Notes: generated from the sequence alone by a model not told the origin. Shown: positions 49,371-62,650, numbered from the stretch's first letter. The stretch is DNA of 64,000 nt from Hedera helix (GCA_947179155.2 OX359273.1:16810875-16874874), one strand, 5' to 3'. Translations and numbers: made by a program.

Positions 49371-52169
49371 GGTTGGTATCAGAGCTGTAGGTTGTAAACC
49401 TTAGGTGGGGGAAAAACCTTAGGATTATGACCGTAGAGAAGACAAGAAAACTTATAAAGAATTTAGGAGATGAATTGTGGAGATTCATCAAGTAAGAAAA
49501 GTTATGTGTATGTAAGAAAAGATCTATTATTAGATCGAAAGAGTATGAGAATTCGGAAGATGATCTGAAGGTTAGAGTTAAGCAATGATGAAGAAAATAG
49601 AGTAAGGATTGAGAGATACTTGATCTATGAAGAATAGATAAGAAGAAGTGATCAGATGTAAATGTGGCTAAGGTAAAATAGAAGGAAATTATGCTAAGAA
49701 ATGATTCGAGGACATTGAGGATATCTTAAAGAGATTGATCTATATGGATCGGTGATAGCAAAGATGATCCGAGTAAATAGAGATAAAATGATGGGTTAAA
49801 CACATAAGTTGTGGAAGAGTTAAATGAATCATAGAATAATGAGCAGATTTTTGGAGTCAATCATAAAAGCAGATAATGATGAAGTAATTGAGGAAAAGTA
49901 GAATGATTGTAGAAAGAGATAAGCATGATAAAGAATTACATAAAAATGATAATAGTGTATGTTGAGGAGTCTAACTTTGGAAGTATATATCTTTGGGAGT
50001 TTGACTTTGGAGAATATGTTTGAAGAATTACGTTTCGAAAGTTATTTTAGAAGATTTAAAAATCGGATGATTTTCTAATCTGTAAGTTGAATTTTATCTA
50101 TGTAAATGATGAAAGAAGTTATAAAATTTTGGAAATCCCAACTTTGGAGTTAAGAAGCGGGATATGTTATGTAATTGGCATGGTGCGGAGAACAAGTATA
50201 GTACTAAGTACTAAAGTGATGCATATTAAACCGTTTATTAAATATGCAAATGGATGATAGAAAGACAAGGTGACGATAGTATGGAAATTTGAAGAATGTA
50301 GGTTGAATGTGAAGATCGAGATATAGCGTTTAGGCTATCAAACGATTTAAAGATAGGTGACTGATAATTATGTGTATGGTTAGTAAGCAAAAGAATGCTT
50401 AAATGTGTGTATCTGTACAAATGATGGGGTACTACGTACCAAGGAATGATATGTTAAGAAATTTTAAGTGATGGATTATATGTTGGCATTAAAAGTATAT
50501 GCCTAAGATCTATAGAGAGGTAATAATACTACCGTATTATGCCAAACGTTAAGGTCAAGATAAAATTCTAAAGAAAGAATACTCTAGACAATAGGGAAGA
50601 AAGTTAAGGAATTAGACCATAATTTTTTTACGAACGATTGATGAGTCTAATAGTAGACGCTTTTGAGGAATGAATCAATGAAATTAGAGAAATCCAGAGG
50701 CAAGGAAGAAATTAATTTATGAGGATATCAAAGAAGTGATAGACGACATCTTACAATAAGATTGTTGAGTAGTAGAAAGAACAATAATAAGATCGTGAAA
50801 TAATCTACGAAGATGAACTCATGAGGAGTTATGTGTTAAAGTATGAATTAAGAAAATTCATATTAAGTTAATAAGAGAATTAGAGGTTGTAGATTTTATT
50901 TGAGGACTCATATTAGTGGTTGAGTTGTGCGATTCCTTGTATGGGCGGGAAATTAGTACTTGGTTTTAGAACCGCTTCGTTTCCTATAGTAATATAGTGG
51001 CCGAGTTGACCAATTTCTTGTATGGGCAGGAGATTGTGTTTGGTTTGACAACCACTTAGCTTCCTAATTATGATAATTATTGAAATCTTGGGTCGCGCTA
51101 TTCGATGTATATATGGTGAGAATGTGAGTCTTTTCTCATGGTATATCGGATAGGTTGAGAATATTGAGATTAGGTGCGAGTTCTTAAAACTCACATGTAT
51201 GGTAAGTTCGTGACTCATAATTGTACGGTGGAGCCCCTCAGCGAATGGACGATTAAGGTCTGACTAGGATAAGTTCCTCAAGCCATGCGATTGTGGTAAG
51301 TTCCTGAACTCATATTGTGTGGTAAGTTCGATGAACAACTTGTGATAGATGTTAGAACAAGGTCATAGATAAAGATTTAAGAGTTATCAGTGAATTGAGA
51401 ATTGTGTGTGGCCAGTATTATTCTCCTGAATACTACTGGTAGGTTATGTTATATAGTGATGTCTTGCATCAAGGAGCAAGCTATGATTTGAAGAAGGATA
51501 AGGTGGGTAATCACGTTTGTGGCACCACAGTTACTTAGGTTTGAAGAGAATCATTATCAGAGAAGGTGTGAGTATTTGTGTTAATGATACGGAGACTTCA
51601 GAAAGTGGAAGAAGGGAAGAAACTGATAAACAGCATGAGAAATTATCGAGAATACGATAATAGGTATAAGATTAATGAAGGATATGATGAGGAATAAATG
51701 ACAATGTTTAGCATGATAAGTGAATTTTACTGGATGATGAGAAATAAAAGAAAGAATAGTGATACACTACTTAGCAATCAAGTACGTGTAAGTAAACATA
51801 AGAAGAAGACGATATTCGAGTTATTAAGTTCTGGGGTGTGAAATGTAAATATGTTATATAAATAGGAAGAAGAAGTAAATAAGAGGATTAAGAGACATCA
51901 GGTAAAAGTAAATCCCGAACTCTAGGAGTATGTGGGATATGTGGTTAAGTTAAGTCCCGACTTTTGCGGTCTGTATGGGATATGATCATTTATGTATAAA
52001 TGTTTCAGAATGTAATGTGCCAAGGCACCCCTGTTTGCGTATAAATATAAATGCGTAATGTTTATACACTTTGATGTGATTAGTGTGAGCATTAAATAGT
52101 AAATGCTATAAGAATGATTGTAATAGTCAAAAAGAATGATAATAACATAAGTTTTATTTTAAAAAGGCA
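49371..52169 (+). other. non-coding leader, unit 3
   Basis: Near-identical to the other two leaders. Two bases are lost just before gag (AAAAAGGCAATG instead of AAAAACAGGCAATG), which weakens the splice-acceptor-like sequence in this copy only. Confidence 0.75.
49374..49385 (+). promoter_or_regulatory. primer-binding site, unit 3
   Basis: TGGTATCAGAGC, three bases after the end of LTR3. Confidence 0.9.
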
Positions 52170-53234
52170 ATGCTGCCACGTAGACAACCCCAAAACCCGA
52201 TAGCAGAAGGATCAGTTAATAATGAAGGAGGTCAGGGAGACCCGATGCAAACTTTTGTTAATATGTTAGCAGAAGCAATTCAAAACCGAACTCCAGCAGT
52301 AGGAAGTTCGCTGGTAAATCAATTGGCAAACTTTAAGGATTTTAAAATAGTAGGACCACCGGAGTTTCGAGGAACAATAGATCCGATCGAAGCTCAGACG
52401 TGGATAGAAGAGATGGAGAAAGTGTTTGAAGTTACGCGTGTTGTGGAGGAACAGAAGACAACATTTGCCACCTTCATGATGAAGGGAGAGGCTAATTATT
52501 GGTGGAAGGCTAATAAAAATCGAGCAGGAGAAGGAATTGTTACGTGGACTCGATTTAAGGAGTTATTCTTTGAAAACTATTTTCCAAATAGTACTCAAAC
52601 AAGGATGGAAGTAAAATTTTTAGAACTCAAACAGGGGAACATGACGGTAGCAGAATATGCTGCCAAGTTCAATGAACTAGCAAGATTTGCGCCACATCAA
52701 GTGGACACGGAAGAACGAAAGACAAGAAGGTTTGAACAAGGATTAAATCCATGGATCTACAGTAAGGTTTCAATTCTTCAGATTAACACATTTTCAACAA
52801 TGTTGGAGAAGGCAATCATAGCAGAAGGTGGGAGAGAATCTTTGTCAAAGTATAATCCAGAGAGGAAAGGAAAGAATAGTGAAGAAGAAAATGGTAAAGG
52901 TAGTAGCGAAGACTGTAACGCTCAGAAACGAAAGAGGAACCATAAAAATGATAAGAATGGTCAAAGAAAAGGCAAATGGAAAATTGAAAGTTGTGGAAAG
53001 AACCACATAGGTGTATGTCTAAAAGGGACAGATAGTTGCTATAGATGTGGAGGGAAAGGACACGGTGCTTCGAATTGTCCTGGTCCAAGGAAGAATAGAA
53101 AGTGTTTTATTTGTGGAGGAATAGGTCATCCATTTAAGGATTGTCTGAAGAAGGAAAACAAGGCGAGAAGTAATATCAAAAAAGTCAAGAGGCATGGTGA
53201 CATGTATTTTTTGATCAATAATATAATCGTTTAA
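52170..53234 (+). CDS. gag: gag polyprotein of the gag-only element, copy 3 (354 aa)
   Basis: Same length and domain order as copy 2: gag domain about 70-200, basic stretch, CGKNHIGVC, then CCHC knuckles at 290-303 and 312-325, all with zinc ligands intact. It differs from copy 2 at about ten residues, for example QNPI for RNLR near the start, V for A at 92, A for T at 114, and CLKKENKA for CPKKESKT after the second knuckle. The frame is open, so it could make a particle protein. No enzyme gene follows; the polypurine tract and LTR4 begin about 245 bp after the stop. Confidence 0.93.
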   Translation: MLPRRQPQNPIAEGSVNNEGGQGDPMQTFVNMLAEAIQNRTPAVGSSLVNQLANFKDFKIVGPPEFRGTIDPIEAQTWIEEMEKVFEVTRVVEEQKTTFATFMMKGEANYWWKANKNRAGEGIVTWTRFKELFFENYFPNSTQTRMEVKFLELKQGNMTVAEYAAKFNELARFAPHQVDTEERKTRRFEQGLNPWIYSKVSILQINTFSTMLEKAIIAEGGRESLSKYNPERKGKNSEEENGKGSSEDCNAQKRKRNHKNDKNGQRKGKWKIESCGKNHIGVCLKGTDSCYRCGGKGHGASNCPGPRKNRKCFICGGIGHPFKDCLKKENKARSNIKKVKRHGDMYFLINNIIV

Positions 53235-53477
53235 GGTATTATTTGATTCGAATACTATCTGTCTGAGATTTTCACTAAGTACATAGAATTTCTCGAAGAG
53301 AATAGAATACGTCATTAAAATAAAGTGTCTTTAAATCAAAGGATTGTGTTAGATAGACAAAGAGTAAGTTATCCGTAAAATTAATTCGGATATACGAGGA
53401 AAAGAGTCAGGAAAAGATCAGATGAAAGGAAAATCTTAGTAATCTTATAACGGTGATTCTGGAGACAGAATCCTTAT

Positions 53478-53490
53478 AAGGAGGGGTGAA
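53478..53490 (+). promoter_or_regulatory. polypurine tract before LTR4
   Basis: AAGGAGGGGTGAA, adjoining TGTAATGACCGAG. Confidence 0.9.
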
Positions 53491-56400
53491 TGTAATGACC
53501 GAGAAAATTACGAACCCAATTTTTTTTTTTTTTTTATTTTATTTAATTATATCCATAAGAAAATATGAAGTATGAAATATGTATGTATGTGATAAGTTGT
53601 ATGATGAGAAAGGTTAAATTAGTTAATTAAATTAATTAACTAAAGAAGGGAAAAGATTTCAAGAGAAGCTTATGTGATAAAATCACAAAGCTTGAATGAT
53701 GGCCTTGTATGGCAATTAAGAAGATTTTTATTGAGCAAGTTAATTACTTGTATGAACAATGAGAAATAAGAAGTAAGTGAATTATTTAAGATAACCCAAT
53801 GTGGGAATAATTGTTTATATGGTTATGTATATTATAAACCCAATTTGATGATAAGGGTTAGTGAATGAATTAATTTAATCAAGTCAAAGTACTTGTATTA
53901 AAATGTGTTAGGGTTTTATTAAAACAAACCCAAGAATTTGTAAGTAATAGTATTATGTAAGTTATTTTAATTAAGGAGTCCAATGGACTTATAAATAGCA
54001 AATCTAATTGGATTATATTTTAAATCCAAATGAGTTATTAAACTAGGTCAATTAAGTTTACCTAGTAGCCCATGTAATTAATTTAATTACTAGTCCATGT
54101 GAATTATTAAATAAGCCCAATGCTTATTTTAATTAAAGGTAGCATAGTTATGTAAATGCTAGCCCAATGTGTGATATAAATTGAGCCCAAACAATTTAAT
54201 TGAATGAGCCCAATAGAATTTAATTCTAAGATCCAAAGTGGAGCCCAATAAGTTTGTATAGGTGAATATGTATACATATATTGGTGTATGTATATATGGA
54301 TACTTATATAATTATATAGGATTTAAAAATAAAGCCAAATTGGTGAAATAAAATGCTAAATCCCGAATTTTGGGGCCCACATGGATGTGAAGCTAACTTG
54401 TTGGATGAATTTTGAGTGTATTTTGGTCCAACAACTCCCCAACCACCCTAGTCAATCAATGGGTCAATCAAAAAGTCTATCAAGTAGTCATTCCATGCAT
54501 AGTAAGCAAGATTAGAGCCTTAATCAACCAATGTTAGTTGATTAGTAGAACTAATGGTAAAATCCTAGAGTTCTATAAATAGAAATAACCAACATTTGCA
54601 CAAGTGTTGGTTCATTTGTTCCATTCACCAAAATTTAGAGAGAGGAGGTTGTAGAGAGAAGTTAGAGCAATTGTGAGAGTTCTAGAGAGCAAACACCTTG
54701 AGTGTTATCAAGTGTGGGTGATTTTTGGTCCAAACAAGAAAATCAAAGAAGAGCTAGAACCATTTTCAAGAGGAAGATCTTCATTAAAGGTTTAAAAGTT
54801 TCTTTGAACCTTAACTTGTTAGTTAGTTTGATATGTGAGAAATAAAAACCCATGTGATGTTAGATCTTGAATATATATGAAGATATATGGTTAAATATGC
54901 TAGATGTGTGTTCTAACATGTTTGGTATGGAAGATTATGGAAGAAATGGTAGTATGAACATGCTTGGTTTTAAAGCCCTAGTTAAATGTCTAGGTTGATG
55001 ATTTATGATTTAAGATGTACAAGTTATTTTTTTTGTAATCTAAGAGTCTAGAAAGCTAGATCTATGAGTTTTAAAGAAAAACCCTTTTGGAACTTTTCAA
55101 AAATATTGAATAACGAAGAAGTTATAGCTTTTACCGGAAAGGATGTCGTTTTTAGACCCTAGATGGTTCGATCCGTAATTTCCGTGTAAAACGTTTTCAA
55201 AAAGACGATCGAACCATGGAATATTGTAAAACAAGAAGTTAGGAACACATCAACACTGATTTTGTGTCATTTGGATGTGTAGATTTCATTTAATCAAGAT
55301 TTGATCAAAGGGTATCAAAACTGTCAAAAATCAAAAATTTGGATAACATTCTGCCGGACAACGCCGGGGCGCCGTCTTGCAGTGTAATCACTGCGTCGCG
55401 GCGCAGTGCACTGTTCCAGGGGAAAAAAATTAAAAACCGAACCGGGTCGGGTCGGGTCGGCCGGACCGGGTCGGGTCCGTACGGATCCGAAAATGGAAAA
55501 TGTCCCAAAAACTATTTTATTATTTTTTTGACTTAATAAATATATTTTTAAATTAAATATAAGTGATTTTATAGATAAAAGGTGTTAAATATTATTAAAA
55601 GTTTAATAATATAATTAAATTAATAAAATATTATTATTAATATAATAATATTAGAAAATCATTAAAATATTATTAAATGTATAATAATATTATAAAGTGA
55701 ATAAAATATTATTAAAGAGTTAATAATATTAAATAAATAAAATATTATTAAAATGATTAATAATATTAGTTAATAAATAAAATATTATTAAAATGATTAA
55801 TAATATTAATAAAGAAATTAAATATTATTAAATGATTAATAATATTAGATACTTAATAAAATATTATTAAATAGTTAATAATATTAGATAATGAATAAAA
55901 TATTATTAAATCGTTAATAATATTAGTAAGTTAATAAAATATTATTAAATGATTAATAATATTAATAAATGATTAAAATATTATTAAAATGATTAATAAT
56001 ATTAATAAAGAAATTAAATATTATTAAATGATTAATAATATTAGATACTTAATAAAATATTATTAAATAGTTAATAGTATTAGATAATGAATAAAATATT
56101 ATTAAATGGTTAATAATATTAGTAAGTTAATAAAATATTATTAAATGATTAATAATATTAATAAATGATTAAAATATTATTAAATGGTTAATAATATTAG
56201 TAAGTTAATAAAATATTATTAAATGATTAATAATATTAATGAATGGTTAAAATATTATTAAATGGTTAATAGTATTAGTAAGTTAATAGAATATTATTAA
56301 ATGGTTAATAATATTAATGAGAGAAGAAGATATTATTAAGGATATTATTTGATAAATAATATTACTTGAAGGGTAAGACATTATTAACAATGTTAATATA

Positions 56401-58054
56401 TGATGTAAAATATTATTAAATGACTAATAATATTAACTAAGGATAAAAATATTTTTAAAGGATTAATAATATTATTAAGTGAATAAAATATTATTAAATG
56501 GTTAATAATATTTATAATTGATTAAGATATTATTGGATAAATAATATCATTGGGAATAGTGTAAAACATTATTTAGTTATTAATAATGTTAATAAGTGTT
56601 GAGATAATAAAGAGATTAAGATGATTATTAGATGGTTAATAATATTGAGGAACTAGATGATTTATTATTGGGATAATAAATGGTTAAAATATTATTATAC
56701 GATTAATGATATTATATGTGGTATTTATATATTGTCAAAGGTGATGATATTATAAGACAATGAGGTAATAATTATGTGATTTAAAATATTATCAAGGGAT
56801 TGATAATATTATTAAGAGATTTAAGGTTATGATTAAGTGATAGATGATTTAAGACATATATGTTAAGGTTATAAATGTTAAATAAACCTTTATGTGTTAT
56901 GCTAAATGGAGGATCAATGTTATTGAATATTAGGTCACCCAAAGGAGGTATTTTTAAGTTGAATAGCAGTAGACAGCGAAACATGCAAGTTTCTCTGAAT
57001 CTTAACTTGTATTTATTTGGCAAGTTATTTATGTAGAATCTGAAATTTATTTCAAAATGCATGATGAAATAATTATTAAGAATTATTTCATATCTATATT
57101 ATTATTGACAATCGCACTTAGGTGCATTTGCATGACTGTTCACGTTATGAACTGTTTAAAGAGAAATATCTATGCTATTTGTTTCAGCTAGATATTGCAT
57201 GTGATATTATGACTGTTCTTGTTATGAACTGTTCTAAGTGAGGGTTCTATGCCAATTGTTTCGGCTAGATCATGTACGATTTAAATTCATAAATCTGAAT
57301 ATTATTGAAGTTAGTCCACACCATATTGTTGTGGTGCGAAATCTGATGGGATAAGCTGAAATGAACAGAGCATTATAAGCAGATAAGCTTACGGTCGGAT
57401 GGAATATTCTCGATCAAAACGAACTAGATGGTTATATTGTGCACTCTATAAACGTACGATAGGCTGATCACCTAGAGTACCCATCACCGGATATGTCAAT
57501 CGAAATGATTGTTAATATTCAAAACGAACTGACAGTCTTCTGTCTATAGGGTATTGTAAATACTCAAAACGTGTGTTCATGGTCTTGTGACCCTTTCAGC
57601 ATGATGAAGCAGTATGTTATATCAATTGAATTATATTATTCAAAGTTGCATGTCTTCACAATTATTATATATTGTTGAAGTTTCCAGAGCTAAATCTTTT
57701 TCATTCATGATATACCTTTTATTGTTTATTTAAACTTGCTGAGCAAAGTAGTTGCTCACCCTTGCTATATCATGAACTATTTTCAGTTAAGCCGAGTTAT
57801 CTAAGGAGTACCACGGCAAAGGACAGATGAACGAGTAGACGTAGTTAGTTCGTACTATTTGTGTAAACCTTTTGTATTATAAGGTAATGATGATGTATTA
57901 AGGTTAGTGGAACCTGAGATTGAAGGTACGTTTTGTAATGAAATTATGTATGTTTCCGCGAGATATTGAAGATGTATGTTATGAATGTTTGACAAGTGTT
58001 GAATAGTGAGCACCGAACCCGAGGTTCAAGGGACCCGGATTTGGGGGCGTCACA
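53491..58054 (+). mobile_element. LTR4 of the array (4564 bp), right end of the array
   Basis: Complete, ending GGGGGCGTCACA at 58054; no primer site follows. TATA box 54574-54581; palindrome 54589-54610 in the inverted orientation; GC island about 55379-55413; hairpin array about 55545-56835. Its hairpin-array variants match LTR1 (ATTAGTAAGTTAATAAAAT, AAGACATT, GAGGTAATA). Flanking sequence is AT-rich LTR-A-type repeat. Confidence 0.95.
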
Positions 58055-59009
58055 TTAATAAGTGATTAAAATATTATTAAATGATTAATAATATTAATAA
58101 GTGATTAAAATATTATTAAGTGGTTAATAATATTAATAAGTGATTAATAATATTATAAGTGATTAAAATATTATTAAATGGTTAATAATATTAATATGTG
58201 AGTAAAATATTATTAAATGGTTAATATTAGTGATTAAAATATTATTAAGTGGTTAATAATATTAATAAGTGATTAAAATATTATTAAGTGATTAATAATA
58301 TTAATAAGTGATTAAAATATTATTAAATGGTTAATAATATTAATATGTGAGTAAAATATTATTAAATAATTAATAATATTAATAAGCGAATAAAATATTA
58401 TTAAATGGTTAATAATATTTGAATGTAGTTGTATATTATCAAAGATAGATAATATTTTGAGGTATTTGGTACATTATTAAATGTCCGAATCATTAAGTTA
58501 TGTAAAAGAGAAAATTTAATTGAATTAAATCAATGTAAATAGTCCATTTGTGACTAATTTAGACAACTTATTAAAAGTAAGTCGCACGAAGAACATGTAG
58601 TGAACGCGTAAGTTGGTTAAACATACCCGACATGTCCAAACTGTATTTGGGCTAGGGTTTTTGTCCGAAACTTAAGAGTTCGTTTATCGGACAACTAAAG
58701 AGTTAATAATTTGAAGTTAAGGTCTTAAGTTAAAACTAAGTAATAGTCATTGTAACTAATGATTATGTCAATTATATATATAAATTGTAGGTTGAACAAG
58801 AGACGCAAATAAACGTAGATAGTAGAAGCGACCAAGCAAGTTTTTTTTTCAGAACTTGCTCCTATGTGCCTTAACATGCTATGATGTGATATTAAATTGT
58901 TAATAGAAAGATATTGATGATAATTGTGATATGCATGAGGTATGATTACATGTAGATTATGTATAAATATGAAGCATGAATTGCTAGATGTTATATATGA
59001 TGCATGAGC
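58055..59009 (+). mobile_element. LTR-A, resumed 3' part
   Basis: It starts inside an AATATTATTAA/TTAATAATATT hairpin array (to about 58430), like the one interrupted at 28438. About 580 bp of non-repetitive LTR-like sequence follow, without coding signal. Its end is cut by LTR-C. That it is the same LTR as 25267-28438 is inferred from landmark order, not proven. Confidence 0.6.
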
Positions 59010-59278
59010 TGTAATATCCTGGATATTTAAATGAATTAGAAATAAAATATTTAATATTTAATAAAGGTTGGAGTTTGATAACCTAGTAGTGGTAGATAAA
59101 TAGATGTCCAAATTAAATTTAATGGACTAACTTAGATATGGTGATATCAAATTTTTTGATAAGTTAGTAAGTAAAGTGATAATTCAATATACTTGACTAA
59201 TAGCAAGTCTAATTAAATTAAGACAATTAATTAGTGGAGTTATGTAATTATGCGACGTGGTTGCGTGTAAATTAAATA

Positions 59279-59280
59279 TG

Positions 59281-59355
<75 letters not shown>
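59279..59355. repeat. (TA)n microsatellite
   Basis: Long TA run in LTR-C; a reading frame through it is only low-complexity isoleucine-tyrosine. Confidence 0.95.
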
Positions 59356-59357
<2 letters not shown>

Positions 59358-59997
59358 GTGCATATTTAGTAACATAATTTAATGGTAAATTAAATTGTGG
59401 TAAATAAATAGATTAATATTAAATTAATTCGAATTGAATTAAAAGGTTTATTGTGGAATTAATTTAATTATTATATTGATTATTTTCATTAATCAATACT
59501 TATGCAAATTATTGATAAATTATTTGTGAGGAATAATTATGTAATTTATATAATTATAGATTATATAAAGTAGTTGAATTAATTAAGGGAGAATAGTAAT
59601 TATATATATTGTACAATATTTAATTTCATGTATATGTATATATATATAAAGGGATTAAATTAATTGAGTAATTTTAAATAGTAAATGAATATATTCTATA
59701 ATTAAATAAATCATTGTAAATGATTTATGGGAGTGAGAAATTTAATTATACAATTATTTGTGTAATAATAATTAAATTATTTAAATAAGAAATTGAGTAA
59801 ATATATTATTATTTTAATGTATTTTCGGGTAAATGGAATTATTTCCATAATTGATGAAAAATGAATTATTTAATGTAAATGTATTCAATAATTTAATTTA
59901 TGACCTAAATAATATATATTAAATTATATATTATATTTATTTTAATTTCATAATTTATTGTGAAATTATTTTTGAAGTAAAGTAATGTGTATGAATA

Positions 59998-60021
59998 ATA
60001 TATATATATATATATATATTA
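59998..60021. repeat. short (TA)n run
   Basis: About 24 bp of TA repeats in LTR-C. Confidence 0.9.
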
Positions 60022-62013
60022 TTAGTGAACAAACCCTAAAATTTTTAATATCAAAATAATTGATAAGTTTTCCTATTAATTAAATATTCAATTAAATTGA
60101 ATATAATGAGTTAATTAAATTTTATAAATTAATTAATATGATTATTAATTAATGTAAACAATGTGAAATATTAAGAATAATATTTATTAGTCCATTTAGT
60201 AATTTAATACTAATGGGTTAGAGTATTTAATTATTTATTCAATCTAGTTATTATTTAATTGTGGATTGGATAATTAATGTGTAACAAAATTAATAACCAA
60301 TCTTTTGGGTTATATTAATTAGTCAAATATTAAATTAAATGGACTTGACTAAATAATAGTCCAAGTCATTTAATAGGAGCCCAATTGGTATTTTAAATAA
60401 AGCCCAAAGCTTGAGCCACTTGGAAAATAATTATGTAACTATTAATTATTAATAATGTGAGCATGATGACAATCATTTTGGGACATAAAGAGCATGTGCC
60501 GACAAGGATGAGAGAAAGAGAGTGAGTTGATTGTTATTTTATTTTATTATTTAATTATTTAATAATTAAGTTGCTTGTTTTAATTTTTTGATGAGTCTTT
60601 TCCCACAAAATCCTCACCAACTAAGTCATGGGCTAACTTTCTTGTGCAAGTATCCAAGTAGGAGCATCATGAATTATAGATATAATTTTTGTATCTAAGA
60701 ATTTTACATGTATACTTGAAATTGTAGACATTGCACTTCATTTATTTTTTCAAGTTCCAAAAGAGAGTTTTAAATAAATAACTTGAGAGGGTAAGTATTT
60801 TGAGAGAGAGCAAGGAGAAGGTGGAGAAGGAGTTCTTAGTTCATGTCTTCAAGTTTCACCACCTATTTTGGAAGAAAAAGAAAAATAGTCATTAAATTAA
60901 GGTAATGGTTATTCTAAATCTAGTTTTATTTTTAAATTAAATAAATCAACATATGAGTATAAACATGTTAATATAGTTAATAATGTGTAGTAGTAATATT
61001 TATGCCATTCTTGAGTTTAATGTGAGGATCTGTTGGGTATTTTCTATATGAATATATGCGTGCAAGTATACACGGTCAACAAGTAATAAAGTGATAAAAT
61101 AGAGTGTCGAACCCACAGGGAATTAAATAATAATAATTACCAAACACTAATTTAATATCAAATTAATTCTATTTAAACAATCTCAATTTAATTATAAAAT
61201 AAACTAATCAAAATTTCTAACTAAATTAAACTACTAAAAATGATTAAATCAAATTAAAATAGTAAGATCACAATTTCCCCCAATGCTTCATTTAAATCTC
61301 TTTATTCTCTTTTTAATTAATTAACTATATAGAATTGTTAGCTGAGATTTCTTAACTATTTACTAACATTTTTCAAGAATTAATAAAAAGATTTATTCCA
61401 ATTAAGTTACTATATTTCCATGCAAAATAATTTGAAATAAACTCATTAAGATCCAACTCTCAATAAAGTTACATGTGGCATATAGGTATATTCATCCTAC
61501 ACACTATCATGCTACTCTTCCTAGAAAGAGTCAACAAATTCACATGTTATCATATCCAGATCTAATCCTAGAATTCCTTGTCCAATTCCTTCTAAGATAT
61601 CACAATTAATTATTGCGCAAATAATTATACATGAACGCACAAAATATGATAAACAACTCATATATAATCATTAATAATTAAAAAAGAAAACAAATTAAAT
61701 TAAACTACACATTGGGTTCAATTGCAATCTCAAATAAAAATCAACTCATAATTAAATAATTAATTAACCACAAATAATTCAACATCTCAAAATTACAAAA
61801 ATAAAAGATAAAGAAAAGAAATCAAATATGTGTTGATATCCGTCTGTCACTAGGATCACAGTCTCCAATTCCCAAGCTCCGCCTTTAATTCTTGAATCAT
61901 TCGCGTTAAAAATTTGCTTCTAATTCTACTCCTAAATTACTCTAATAATCTGTTATTCTATCATAATCTATTCTAATCTATGTAAAAGTACTGAATATAA
62001 TAGCTACATAGTA

Positions 62014-62021
62014 TATTTATA
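62014..62021 (-). promoter_or_regulatory. TATA box of the Athila-like LTR
   Basis: The minus strand reads TATAAATA about 630 bp into the LTR. Confidence 0.6.
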
Positions 62022-62104
62022 AGAGTACAATAATAATCCTAAGCTAATGTGGAAAAGAAATCCAATTTGGAATCAAATTAATACACAATCCCGCGAATAA
62101 TCTG

Positions 62105-62366
62105 CTTTCTGGAACAATTCTGCACTGCCAAACGCGGCCTTAAGCGGTCAAACGGCCAGTCAACGCGCTTCTTACGCGTTGCCACGTCAGCTGACCAACC
62201 CGCGCGTTGCGCGGGTGTTCCTCATTCCTTACCTGGCCGCTCGATAAAACGACGCCGTACCTGTTCCTTTTTTTCCTTCCGCGCGCAATGCGCGCTCCCC
62301 TGCACCGAACGACGCCACGCGTTGCCGTTTTGATGAGCCGCTACTCCTTACACGCGCATGGCGCGC
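62105..62366. repeat. GC-rich palindromic module in the Athila-like LTR
   Basis: Contains ACGCG/CGCGT words, CCCGCG-CGTTG-CGCGGG, CGCGCAATGCGCG (62282-62294) and CGCGCATGGCGCG (62353-62365). It lies upstream of the TATA box in the sense of this element. The two 13-mers are shared with the copia-2 leader; the second is also in the 20627 solo LTR. Confidence 0.85.
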
Positions 62367-62650
62367 TTCACTCAGTTTTCCACTTAATTACCATAATGCC
62401 ACTGAATTTGCTGTAATTACAATTATGCCCTCAGAAGTTCTGCAGATTTACAAAATTGCCATTCCACTTTATTTTTCCTACAAAATAAAATATAAATTAA
62501 TTAAAAATAAATAAAAATCATATAAAAATACTAAAAATAATAATAATGCATAATAATAAATAAAACACCTAAATTACTAAAATTACTTAAAAACTCACAA
62601 ATAATTAAGACTAAAAATATCTAATAAATAGGAATAAAATCTAATTATCA

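Larger units (their letters stand above)
28439..58054 (+). mobile_element. tandem array of a gag-only, non-autonomous gypsy retrotransposon
   Basis: Layout: truncated LTR1, internal 1, LTR2, internal 2, LTR3, internal 3, LTR4, all in plus orientation. Adjacent units share LTRs. gag starts are 8683 and 8687 bp apart. The stretches I compared differ only by scattered single-base changes and a few small indels. Each internal region has a primer site, leader, gag and polypurine tract but no pol. It resembles the large-LTR derivative (LARD) or TR-GAG class of plant elements. Unequal recombination between LTRs of one insertion would produce this arrangement. Confidence 0.9.
59010..61030 (+). mobile_element. 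LTR-C, partial plus-strand gypsy LTR
   Basis: It begins TGTAATATCCTGGATATT, closely like the start of LTR-A, and includes AAAGGTTGGAGTTTGATAACCTAG (compare 25320), split-spelled here as matching words AAAGGTT and AACCTAG. A purine-rich GAGAGAG stretch at about 60800-60830 probably marks the early transcribed region. It is interrupted at 61031 by the Athila-like element. No reading frame of note. Confidence 0.6.
61031..62650 (-). mobile_element. 3' LTR (1620 bp) of an Athila/Tat-like gypsy element
   Basis: The plus strand runs TGTTGGGTAT...CTAATTATCA; in sense it is TGATAATTAG...ATACCCAACA. A polypurine tract adjoins its sense start at 62651-62666, making it a 3' LTR. The sense 3' end has the phrase CCCTGTGGGTTCGACACTC, which I recognise from the U5 ends of Athila-type LTRs. 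The left flank GGATC (61026-61030) is the probable target copy; the partner is outside the window. A TATA box is at 62014-62021 and a GC-rich module at 62105-62366. Confidence 0.75.

Noticed and set aside
28439..58054. Array as a pure assembly duplication
   Set aside because: Units differ by many scattered variants, including the gag1 nonsense codon and palindrome orientation; long reads are still needed for certainty.
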